NCBI GenBank assembly: GCA_014729315.1
Contig: WJKD01000954.1
Location: 1-10,354 of the forward strand
DNA: 10,354 nt
Reading direction: 5' to 3'
From: Promethearchaeota archaeon
GTDB taxonomy: Archaea > Asgardarchaeota > Lokiarchaeia > Sigynarchaeales > SOKP01
Shown in pieces: positions 1 to 7,017 of this stretch. Made by a program: the position numbers and the translations under genes. Numbering within the stretch: the stretch's first letter is position 1; each line of letters starts with the position of its first letter. Under the pieces are notes generated by a model, which had not been told where the DNA came from, did not search any database, and saw only the letters and a list, made by a program, of their open reading frames with translations.

Positions 1-1659
<1,659 letters not shown>

Positions 1660-1673
1660 TTATTCATGAATAA
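1660..1673. promoter_or_regulatory. 14-bp perfect palindrome at the predicted gyrB transcription start
   Basis: TTATTCATGAATAA is self-complementary over all 14 bases. It sits 34 bp before the gyrB ATG and about 25-30 bp downstream of the candidate TATA box, where transcription should begin. A dimeric repressor site or supercoiling-linked control is possible. In DNA this AT-rich chance cannot be excluded, but 14 exact bases is longer than most AT palindromes here. Confidence 0.4.
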
Positions 1674-1696
1674 GATGATATTTTAACGATTTACAT

Positions 1697-1706
1697 ATAA
1701 TATAAA
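1697..1706 (-). promoter_or_regulatory. candidate TATA box for gyrB
   Basis: On the minus strand this reads TTTATATTAT, a good archaeal TATA-box match. It would place the start of transcription near 1672-1676 and give a leader of about 45-50 nt. The 261-bp gap between the 70-residue ORF and gyrB holds this box, the palindrome at 1660-1673 and no other gene that I can support. Confidence 0.45.
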
Positions 1707-1887
1707 GTGTTTCTAGCTTATTAATGTTTAGTGGATTTTTAAAACAAGAGGGCACTCTAAAACTCACTAATTTTATACGGAAATATATTATACTTGATAA
1801 TTTTATTTAGGAATATGTAATATCTATAAAGAAATAGGTCAAAATTAATCCATTAACGAAGAGACCGAGGTTTGAATTCTACTGTTC

Positions 1888-2100
1888 TTAAGGCTCCGCC
1901 TTCTCTATATTCGTATTTATGAATAGTTTAGGAGATATAAGATTCTTCTCTACGTGATCCAACTTATCTGGGCAATATATTAGATTGGATTTGCTTATAT
2001 TCCAAAATTTTCCCGGTTTAGGTTTTCTAGATACACAATTTAGTCTACTTTCTCCGATTTCGGAAATAATTTTATCTAAAATTGTTCGCTTAGGATTCAC
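1888..2100 (-). CDS. small protein of unknown function, coupled to folP
   Basis: A 70-residue ORF beginning with GTG whose first bases overlap the folP stop (GTGA), a layout typical of translational coupling. The product is basic in its first half (KPKPGKFW near residues 27-33), contains two cysteines (C23, C44), and has no signal peptide or membrane segment. I do not recognise a family. The tight overlap supports a real gene co-expressed with folP, perhaps a small partner or an accessory of pterin metabolism, but that is inference. Alternatively it is a chance ORF, or the remnant of a C-terminal extension of the synthase. A short GC-rich hairpin (1890-1902) lies in its last codons. Confidence 0.5.
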   Translation of the reverse strand: MNPKRTILDKIISEIGESRLNCVSRKPKPGKFWNISKSNLIYCPDKLDHVEKNLISPKLFINTNIEKAEP

Positions 2101-2966
2101 TTCGAGTCCCTAAGCGATTTAGCCATTATCAAAATTTCTTTAAGCTGACTATTGACATCGTGCGTTCTAATGATATGTGCTCCGTTATATACCGCGATCG
2201 CTGTGGCAGCTAGAGTTCCGTTAAACCGGTTCTCCGGTTCCTCGATATTTAGAACAGCTCCAATGAAAGATTTTCTCGATAAAGCAACCAAAATAGGCTT
2301 ACCTAGCACCCGTAATTTTTCAAGATTAGTTATGATTTTCATATCACATTCAGGAGTCTTTTCCTCAACCCAGCGACCTATGCCAGGATCTAGTATAATT
2401 AAATTCTCGTCATAGCCGTTATTAATTAAATTTTCAATGACAACTCGAAATTCTTCTATAATTTCTTCAATCGTAAGAATATCACCAGGGATCTCTTTTG
2501 AAGCCATTAGAATAACCGGAAGCTTTTGTTCTACGACATATTCTTTTAAGCGGGTGTCTGTATTAAAACTACTTACGTCGTTAATAATCACGTTTCTGTC
2601 GTATTTTTTTGCAATTTCATGTGCTTTCTTAGCGACTTTCATATATTGAGTATCAATCGAAACCAGAACATCTTTTTGAATGATTTTACATACTGTTTTT
2701 ATAGCCGGTATTATCCTATTTATTTCTTCCTGTAAGCTAATTTTATTCGACCAAGGGGCCGTCGAGCGAGCGCCTATATCAAGAATTTTGGCACCATTTC
2801 GAGTCATTGAAAGGGAAACTGATTTTAATGCAGACATATCCTCATATACAGAACCTTTAAAAAAGGATTCGGGACTTAAATTAAGCACGCCCATAACGAT
2901 TGGAGGTAAATCATCTCCTATTTCTAGTGATTTAAAAAGTTTTGTGAAAATTTTTGTCATTATCAT
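2097..2966 (-). CDS. folP: dihydropteroate synthase (archaeal-type, variant active-site loops)
   Basis: TIM-barrel pterin-binding enzyme that joins 6-hydroxymethyl-dihydropterin pyrophosphate to p-aminobenzoate, or possibly to a ribofuranosyl-aminobenzene phosphate, in folate or methanopterin synthesis. Numbered from the ATG at 2966 (289 residues), it shows MGVLNLSPESF (25-35, N29), SIDT with D105, NDVSS with N129, DPGIG with D193, SRKSF with K232, and RTHDV with R267/H269. These match the catalytic and pterin-binding residues of bacterial DHPS. Two substrate loops differ: the usual GGESTRP is GARSTAP (65-71), so the loop-2 Arg is Ala, and the usual MH after the fifth strand is MAS (154-156). 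The start is uncertain: an in-frame TTG at 2987 and a second ATG at 2960 are alternatives. It is followed without a gap by a 70-residue ORF. RR1 lies upstream on the same strand, with a candidate TATA box in the gap between them. Confidence 0.88.
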   Translation of the reverse strand: MIMTKIFTKLFKSLEIGDDLPPIVMGVLNLSPESFFKGSVYEDMSALKSVSLSMTRNGAKILDIGARSTAPWSNKISLQEEINRIIPAIKTVCKIIQKDVLVSIDTQYMKVAKKAHEIAKKYDRNVIINDVSSFNTDTRLKEYVVEQKLPVILMASKEIPGDILTIEEIIEEFRVVIENLINNGYDENLIILDPGIGRWVEEKTPECDMKIITNLEKLRVLGKPILVALSRKSFIGAVLNIEEPENRFNGTLAATAIAVYNGAHIIRTHDVNSQLKEILIMAKSLRDSK

Positions 2967-3021
2967 GAATGCAATAAAAAGTATCAAGTAATTATATTTC
3001 TTTTAAAATGATTATAATTGA

Positions 3022-3031
3022 ATAAATATAA
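3022..3031 (-). promoter_or_regulatory. candidate TATA box for folP
   Basis: The minus strand reads TTATATTTAT, about 60 bp before the chosen folP ATG. This predicts a start of transcription near 3000 and a leader of 35-40 nt, and it favours the internal ATGs (2966/2960) over the TTG at 2987. Other AT-rich runs nearby make the choice uncertain. Confidence 0.35.
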
Positions 3032-3061
3032 TGAATATTTTATTATATTCAGAACTTTAAC

Positions 3062-3934
3062 TTAATGCTTTGAAAAAATTAAATTTATTTCATCCCAGAA
3101 ATCCGTGATTTTCCATATATCCCCTTTTTTTATTTTATTTGAGATAGAATCCATTATTTGACGCAGATTTATAGATTGCTCGTAAGAGATAGTAGACGCA
3201 ATTAAACCAATCATAAAAAATTGCTCATTTGATTTTTTAGGAAGTCCATCAAACAAAATAAATGCTCTTTTATTTAGTTTTGGAAGAGTGATTAATAAAT
3301 CTCCAGAAATATCATTCTTATTTCCTGGAATTAGATTTCTATACCCATGAATTATTTGAGAGGCTATTTTCTCTACCTGGAAATCTGGTTCGTGTAGGCT
3401 ATAATATTGATTTATTATTGGTCCTAAAACCTTATCCCAGTGTATATATATAAAGATCAAATTATTCTTGTTTTCGTCTTCTTCCTTGGAATCTACTGAT
3501 TTTCTGCTAACTATTGATTTAACTTTTTCGATTTGTTTAATGCTCACTTTTTTGGTTTGAGATCTCAGAAGTTTTCCTTTAATGACTGCAATCAAATCAT
3601 CTTCAGAAATCGGTTTAATAAGGTAATCGTCAACCCCAAGTTGCTTTCCTGCTCGTATTTCTTCGGGAGATGAGAGTTCAGTAAGAAAGATAAAAGGAAT
3701 TTTATTCCATTTGGGATTTTTGGTCAATTCTAAAAATAACTTCATACCGTTCATTTCTGGTATATTAATGTCAGAAATTATTAAATTTGGTTGGGATATT
3801 TCTTTTTGCAGGATATTCAAGGCTCCATTCCCATTTCTTGCTATCAGGACATCGAAATCATTTTTTTTAAGAAGAATTTTCGTCTTATTAAGGAAAAACT
3901 CGTCCTTATCAACTAAAAGAATTAGAAAATTCAA
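3062..3934 (-). CDS. response regulator RR1: receiver plus longin-like C-terminal domain
   Basis: A 290-residue signalling protein. Residues 1-122 are a CheY-type receiver with acidic D9/D11, phospho-acceptor D55 (ISDIN), T85 (FLTEL) and K107 (KP). A charged linker (about 123-157) leads to a C-terminal domain (158-290) that is not a helix-turn-helix or a known enzyme. It begins with a strand and IHWDKVLGPII (164-174), followed by strands such as ISGDLLITL and FFMIGLIA. The W-D-x-x-L-G-P start followed by an aromatic-rich stretch recalls longin-type domains such as those of NPRL2 and FLCN; this is a judgement by eye. The start codon is TTG: no ATG is in frame before the upstream stop, and a TATA-like box lies only about 20 bp upstream, suggesting a leaderless mRNA. 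It diverges from the paralogue RR2. No histidine kinase is in the window. Confidence 0.88.
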   Translation of the reverse strand: MNFLILLVDKDEFFLNKTKILLKKNDFDVLIARNGNGALNILQKEISQPNLIISDINIPEMNGMKLFLELTKNPKWNKIPFIFLTELSSPEEIRAGKQLGVDDYLIKPISEDDLIAVIKGKLLRSQTKKVSIKQIEKVKSIVSRKSVDSKEEDENKNNLIFIYIHWDKVLGPIINQYYSLHEPDFQVEKIASQIIHGYRNLIPGNKNDISGDLLITLPKLNKRAFILFDGLPKKSNEQFFMIGLIASTISYEQSINLRQIMDSISNKIKKGDIWKITDFWDEINLIFSKH

Positions 3935-3948
3935 GGTCTTAATATTTG

Positions 3949-3958
3949 TTATAAATAT
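3949..3958 (-). promoter_or_regulatory. candidate TATA box for RR1 (leaderless arrangement)
   Basis: The minus strand reads ATATTTATAA with its centre about 20 bp before the TTG start of RR1. At the usual spacing to the start of transcription, the mRNA would begin at or very near the start codon, so translation would be leaderless. This also supports TTG as the true start. Confidence 0.35.
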
Positions 3959-4153
3959 GAAAAAATTTATCTTTTATCCGATGATTTTATCTATTCGTCT
4001 TACTATTAATAATTATTCCTTAATTTAATCCTCTTAAGACATTTAAATCTGGGTTTATCATTTAAGATCAGAAGATAAATTCATCAATCATAACCTTCTA
4101 AAAAAGTATAATTAAAAATTCTTTAATACCAAGTCAATTTCAAATTCTAAAGA

Positions 4154-4161
4154 TTTAAATA
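4154..4161 (+). promoter_or_regulatory. candidate TATA box for RR2
   Basis: TTTAAATA preceded by a purine-rich AAAG that could serve as a TFB recognition element. It predicts transcription from about 4182-4187 and a 35-nt leader before the ATG at 4220. The 285-bp spacer between the divergent RR genes also holds a short inverted repeat (TTTATC 4054-4059, GATAAA 4074-4079) and no gene. Confidence 0.35.
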
Positions 4162-4219
4162 ATTGCGTAGCATAGTTAATCTTTAGGTAATTTTTTACTT
4201 GACAGTATGATTAGGAAAA

Positions 4220-4906
4220 ATGCAACCGCTCATTTTAATTGTTGACGACAATCCAGAGCTTTTAACAAGTTTAAAAAGGATTTTAGAAATAAATAATTAC
4301 AAAGTGAAGACCGCAACGAATGGAAAAGCAGCTCTTAAAATTCTTTCTGATCTATCCGAACTGCCCGATTTGATTATAAGCGATATTGTCATGTCTGAGC
4401 TGGGAGGATACGATTTCTTTCAAAAAATTGCGAGTAATGCACAATACTACAACATTCCTTTTATCTTTTTAACAGGGTTATCTTCTCCCGAAGAAATTCG
4501 ATTGGGTAAAAGATTGGGCGTAGACGATTACATAACAAAACCTTTTAAAGAGGAGGATCTTCTGGCGACGATAAAAGGAAAATTATTTAAAAGAAAGATA
4601 ACCTCCACTTTGGAAAAAAATCTTGGTGAGGGAAACAAAAATAAATTTGCTTTACCAAATGTCATCAAAATCAATCGTTCCAAGAACATCAAACTATTTT
4701 TTGTGGAATGGGATGACGAATTGGGTCCGATCATCGATCATAATTACTATCCAAAAGAAAAAGATAAAAATTTTGATATCGATAAATTAGGACCAAAATT
4801 ATTTAACGGGATGGTTATGCTTTATGGACAAGATAAAATCGATTCTGCAGGATCAATTTTGATTCACATGGATCGCATACGACGTTATGCTTACCTTTTT
4901 TTTTAA
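4220..4906 (+). CDS. response regulator RR2: receiver plus longin-like domain, cut short by a frame change
   Basis: Paralogue of RR1 with the same layout. The receiver (1-122) has D9/D10, phospho-acceptor D55 (ISDIV), T85 and K107. Over residues 81-122 it matches RR1 at 32 of 42 positions without gaps. The C-terminal domain starts at about 157 and carries FVEWDDELGPII (161-172). This frame ends at residue 228, within a beta strand, at a TAA immediately after nine T (4896-4904). Sequence continuing in the next frame (to 5096) matches the rest of RR1. Skipping one T would give 291 residues, against 290 for RR1. So this is probably one gene whose reading is broken by a homopolymer length error, a recent mutation or slippage. 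It diverges from RR1 and converges with the GTPase gene. No DNA-binding domain is present, so output is likely by protein contact. Confidence 0.88.
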   Translation: MQPLILIVDDNPELLTSLKRILEINNYKVKTATNGKAALKILSDLSELPDLIISDIVMSELGGYDFFQKIASNAQYYNIPFIFLTGLSSPEEIRLGKRLGVDDYITKPFKEEDLLATIKGKLFKRKITSTLEKNLGEGNKNKFALPNVIKINRSKNIKLFFVEWDDELGPIIDHNYYPKEKDKNFDIDKLGPKLFNGMVMLYGQDKIDSAGSILIHMDRIRRYAYLFF

Positions 4907-5096
4907 TTTTTATCTTGTAGGTGGGCGAGGAAAAGCTGAAAGACAAAATTATATGATCGGAGTAATAGCTCCCAAAATTAATTATTATGATTCCTTAAAA
5001 CTAGAGCAAATTGCCAAATTGATCTCCGAAGACTTAAACTCTACTGAACAATTTGATATAAAATCATATTGGAAAAAGATAACTAGGTTTCTTTAA
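4887..5096 (+). CDS. C-terminal remainder of RR2 in the shifted frame
   Basis: Continuation of the longin-like domain of RR2, displaced by one base at the T run 4896-4904. The ATG at 4887 lies inside the upstream frame and is probably not a real start; the coding match to RR1 begins after the T run. Recognisable shared pieces are NYMIGVIA (FFMIGLIA in RR1), a helix with SLKLEQIAKLIS (INLRQIMDSIS in RR1) and the ending SYWKKITRFL (DFWDEINLIF in RR1). Conservation up to the stop codon argues that the protein was recently, or still is, translated in full. Taken alone it has no function I can name. Confidence 0.7.
   Translation: MLTFFFNFYLVGGRGKAERQNYMIGVIAPKINYYDSLKLEQIAKLISEDLNSTEQFDIKSYWKKITRFL
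4896..4904 (+). other. T9 tract at the RR2 frame break
   Basis: Nine consecutive T form the junction between the two RR2 frames. Deleting one T, or adding two, restores a continuous protein with the length of RR1. Such a run is a common site both of sequencing length error and of true polymerase or ribosome slippage, so it could be an artefact, a pseudogenising indel or a phase-variable switch. Confidence 0.7.
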
Positions 5097-5114
5097 CGAA
5101 GCGCAATTCTCTGT

Positions 5115-5129
5115 TAAAATAAAATTTTA
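5115..5129. terminator. possible bidirectional terminator between RR2 and the GTPase gene
   Basis: TAAAAT and ATTTTA flank a three-base loop in the 58-bp gap between two converging genes. T-rich sequence on both strands would suit archaeal termination in either direction. The stem is all AT and short. Confidence 0.3.
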
Positions 5130-5154
5130 CCTATAATTATCTCATATTAGGAAA

Positions 5155-5697
5155 CTAAATTGCGAATTTTTTCTCGAAGGTGGTATAAATGGTTGTTTCA
5201 AATATTTGATAAAAATGATCTTCTTTTGCCATTATGTAATTTAATGTATTTAATAATTCGTCTACTTTTTCTTCTGGTACCTCGGGATGCATCTCGAACA
5301 GATTAGGATCAAATTTATGTAAAAAAATATCTGTAGAAATCGTAATTTCGTTTTCTCTCAGCTTTGCCAGGATCTTTTGTAGATAATCGATTGCCAAATC
5401 GTATTTATCAATTCCTTGAACATCAATGACATATATTAATTTCTGTGCTCCTTTAAAATATTCGTTAAAATTTTCTATATAATCGTTTCGATATTGGCTC
5501 TGTCCTCCCAAATCCCATATATTATATTTCGTGTGGTCTAGATAAATATTGGATATTTCTGCACTCTTGGTTGGCTCAATCGAAAGAAAATCGAGCAGAT
5601 TAATTCTACCCGAAAGACTCATTACTATTGAAGTTTTTCCAACATCGTTTAATCCTGCTATAACAATCTTCATGATATCGGATTTACTATTTGACAT
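5155..5697 (-). CDS. Gtr/Rag-like small GTPase
   Basis: A 180-residue Ras-superfamily GTPase. Motifs: G1 P-loop GLNDVGKTS (15-23, K21, T22), G2 T43 (EPTKS), G3 WDLGGQ (61-66, D62, Q66), G4 HKFD (127-130) and a G5-like ETTI (167-170). HKxD in place of NKxD, WDxGGQ, and the LIYVIDVQ strand (87-94) together point to the Gtr/Rag branch rather than Arf, Rab or MglA. There is no N-terminal glycine or C-terminal cysteine for lipid attachment, and no C-terminal roadblock domain as in eukaryotic Rags. The protein stops about 10 residues after G5, so the last helix is shorter than usual. It is 9 bp behind an ArsR-type gene on the same strand, so the two form an operon. A second ATG at codon 9 is a possible start. 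Its neighbours carry longin-like domains, a fold found in regulators of Rag proteins. Confidence 0.88.
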   Translation of the reverse strand: MSNSKSDIMKIVIAGLNDVGKTSIVMSLSGRINLLDFLSIEPTKSAEISNIYLDHTKYNIWDLGGQSQYRNDYIENFNEYFKGAQKLIYVIDVQGIDKYDLAIDYLQKILAKLRENEITISTDIFLHKFDPNLFEMHPEVPEEKVDELLNTLNYIMAKEDHFYQIFETTIYTTFEKKFAI

Positions 5698-5706
5698 AAT
5701 TTTCTA

Positions 5707-6048
5707 TTAAATTCTTAATGTCTCGAGTTTATTTTCATCCAAAAGTTTTTCATATTCTTGTTTTTTCTGCTCTAATACGAAAGACTGGATAATATTAATT
5801 ACTTTGAATATGTTTTGGTTTACTATAGAATATACGCGAACATTCTCATCGTTTTTTTCATATGCAATCAGATGCCATTTTGCAAGAACCTTTAATTGTT
5901 GAGATGTGTAAGATTGACTAATTTCTAAAGCTTCCTCAATCTCCTTTGCGGTCTTACGGGTATTTCTTAAAAGTTTAATAATTTCAAAACGAACTGGATC
6001 GCCTAAAATGCTTAAGAATTCCGTGATTGAAGTTGTTAATTTACTCAT
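5707..6048 (-). CDS. ArsR-type winged-helix transcriptional regulator
   Basis: A 113-residue single-domain regulator. Helix 1 contains LSILGDPVRFEIIKLL (12-27), typical of the ArsR family. The recognition helix-turn-helix spans about 32-60 (TAKEIEEALEISQ, then TSQQLKVLAKWHL), and the wing follows at 61-75 (IAYEKND, VRVYSI). A C-terminal helix (78-105) probably makes the dimer. There are no cysteines, so it is not a classical thiol metal sensor and its signal is unknown. It is first in a two-gene unit with the Rag-like GTPase, 9 bp apart. AT-rich palindromes cluster upstream and could be its own operator. The start is the ATG at 6048; there is no evident Shine-Dalgarno, and a TATA-like box lies about 60 bp upstream. 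Confidence 0.88.
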   Translation of the reverse strand: MSKLTTSITEFLSILGDPVRFEIIKLLRNTRKTAKEIEEALEISQSYTSQQLKVLAKWHLIAYEKNDENVRVYSIVNQNIFKVINIIQSFVLEQKKQEYEKLLDENKLETLRI

Positions 6049-6104
6049 TTTCGTACCATGTGTGTTTATGATGAAAAAGATTCCTAACTAGTAATTGATA
6101 TATA

Positions 6105-6115
6105 TTATATATAAA
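6105..6115 (-). promoter_or_regulatory. candidate TATA box for the ArsR-GTPase unit
   Basis: The minus strand reads TTTATATATAA, about 60 bp before the ArsR ATG, predicting a leader near 36 nt. The first of several palindromes overlaps its upstream edge. Confidence 0.4.
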
Positions 6116-6179
6116 TATGATATTAAAGTTTTTTAATATTGCGATATTGATGGATGGTAATATTTAAATATCATGATAT
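6114..6179. promoter_or_regulatory. cluster of AT palindromes, possible ArsR operator region
   Basis: Four inverted repeats fall within 66 bp: AATAT-G-ATATT (6114-6124), AATAT-TGCG-ATATT (6135-6148), ATATTTAAATAT (6160-6171) and ATATCATGATAT (6168-6179). The first two share the same half-site, which resembles the AT-rich dyads that ArsR-family dimers bind. They lie between the ArsR promoter and the plus-strand genes, so one repressor could control both directions. Base composition alone will produce some such repeats. Confidence 0.35.
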
Positions 6180-6214
6180 CCCTATCAAAGATATAACGAA
6201 TTAAATATAAAAAA

Positions 6215-6400
6215 TTGATTAAACTGAAACAATATTTAGACTACGACAAGGACACTCAAAAAATATTTTTAAGTTGTTTTTTTGAAGATTCCAGTATTGT
6301 AGTCAAACTTAAATTGATTGACGAGGAAGAGAAAGACGAGAGATTAAAAATAGAACTGTTTAACCTCGCCAGTAGCACATATTTAGTTCATGTTATTTAG
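6215..6400 (+). CDS. possible small acidic protein, unknown
   Basis: A 61-residue ORF opening with TTG; no ATG is in frame. The product alternates strand-like stretches (KIFLSCFF, SIVVKLKLI) with an acidic patch IDEEEKDE near residues 35-42, and has no membrane segment or known motif. A candidate promoter (TTTAAATAT at 6163-6171) lies about 45 bp upstream. It ends 29 bp before the Lrp-type gene, so a two-gene transcript is possible. I do not recognise a family, and the odd start codon and lack of a Shine-Dalgarno leave real doubt that it is translated. Confidence 0.35.
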   Translation: MIKLKQYLDYDKDTQKIFLSCFFEDSSIVVKLKLIDEEEKDERLKIELFNLASSTYLVHVI

Positions 6401-6414
6401 AATAAAATATAGAT

Positions 6415-6419
6415 GAGGT
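6415..6419 (+). promoter_or_regulatory. Shine-Dalgarno for the Lrp-type gene
   Basis: GAGGT lies 10 nt before the ATG at 6430 and is the clearest ribosome binding site in the window. It decides the start: the nearer ATG at 6425 runs into a stop after one codon. Its presence suggests that this gene is translated from a leadered, possibly polycistronic message. Confidence 0.6.
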
Positions 6420-6429
6420 AAAAAATGAT

Positions 6430-6954
6430 ATGATAAATAGTAAAATTGGTTTAGACGATATAGACATGAAAATTGTACAGATTATTCAAAAGGATCCTAC
6501 AATAACGCACACAATGATTGCGAAGCGGGTAAATCGTTCGCAACCTACTGTCGGATTGAGAGTTAAAAAATTGGAGAAATCTGGGATTTTACATTATCAA
6601 GCGGGATTTAACTTAAATCAGGTTAATTTAGTATATGCAAAAGTTGATATCGAAACTAAATATCCCGAAAAGATTATAAAAATAATTAAAAAATGTCCGT
6701 ACATGATCCATGCGTATCGCGTTAGCGGTTTAAACAATTTAGTAGTAGTCATTGCAGCTTCAAGCACTAAAAATGTAGAAAAAATAGTGAATTTTCACTT
6801 TCGGAACAATCCAAAAATACAAAATGTAACGCTAGAGTTTATCACCGGTATTATTAACGAATTTATATTACCATTGGGTTTAAATTTTAAACAATGCGAA
6901 TGTTCTAAGGTTATAGATAACGAACAAGAACAATTGTGGGAAGTTGGACACTAA
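6430..6954 (+). CDS. Lrp/AsnC-family transcriptional regulator
   Basis: A 174-residue regulator. The N-terminal helix-turn-helix spans about 8-54: LDDIDMKIVQIIQKD, then TMIAKRVNRSQPTVGLRVKKLEKSGIL, the usual Lrp/AsnC signature. The C-terminal part (about 65-150) fits the RAM ligand-binding and oligomerisation fold, with VYAKVDIE, an RVSGLNNLVVVIAA strand-turn-strand and an EFITGIINEF segment. Lrp proteins bind amino acids or other small effectors and form dimers to octamers. Length is slightly above the usual 150-165 because of a hydrophilic tail that contains a CEC pair (156-158), which might respond to metal or redox; that is speculation. It is 63 bp upstream of the TFB gene on the same strand and has a good Shine-Dalgarno. 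Its target and effector cannot be read from sequence. Confidence 0.9.
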   Translation: MINSKIGLDDIDMKIVQIIQKDPTITHTMIAKRVNRSQPTVGLRVKKLEKSGILHYQAGFNLNQVNLVYAKVDIETKYPEKIIKIIKKCPYMIHAYRVSGLNNLVVVIAASSTKNVEKIVNFHFRNNPKIQNVTLEFITGIINEFILPLGLNFKQCECSKVIDNEQEQLWEVGH

Positions 6955-6963
6955 TATAATCTA

Positions 6964-6973
6964 ATTTAAAAAA
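6964..6973 (+). promoter_or_regulatory. candidate TATA box for the TFB gene
   Basis: ATTTAAAAAA, about 50 bp before the ATG at 7018, would place transcription start near 6994 with a leader of about 24 nt. It sits within the 63-bp gap after the Lrp-type gene, so the TFB gene may have its own promoter in addition to any read-through. Confidence 0.3.
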
Positions 6974-7017
6974 GATTCTAATTATTCAAATAGATAATTA
7001 AAAAGAATGTATTAATT

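Noticed and set aside
1867..1885. GGTTTGAATTC, similar to a tRNA T-loop
   Set aside because: The invariant C of the loop is T, the flanking bases do not form the 5-bp T stem, and no acceptor or anticodon arm is found nearby on either strand.
1890..1902. AAGGC-TCC-GCCTT hairpin as a terminator for the 70-residue ORF
   Set aside because: It lies inside the last codons of the ORF and no T run follows on the minus strand; a 5-bp stem is weak.
2680..2991. 103-residue plus-strand ORF, with two shorter ones at 2152-2415 and 2437-2649
   Set aside because: All are antisense to the motif-bearing folP frame.
5155..5697. Arf/Sar or MglA-type GTPase
   Set aside because: No N-terminal glycine-containing Arf helix is present; HKFD at G4 and the LIYVIDVQ strand fit Gtr/Rag better. 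MglA is less likely by the same motifs, though a separate archaeal clade remains possible.
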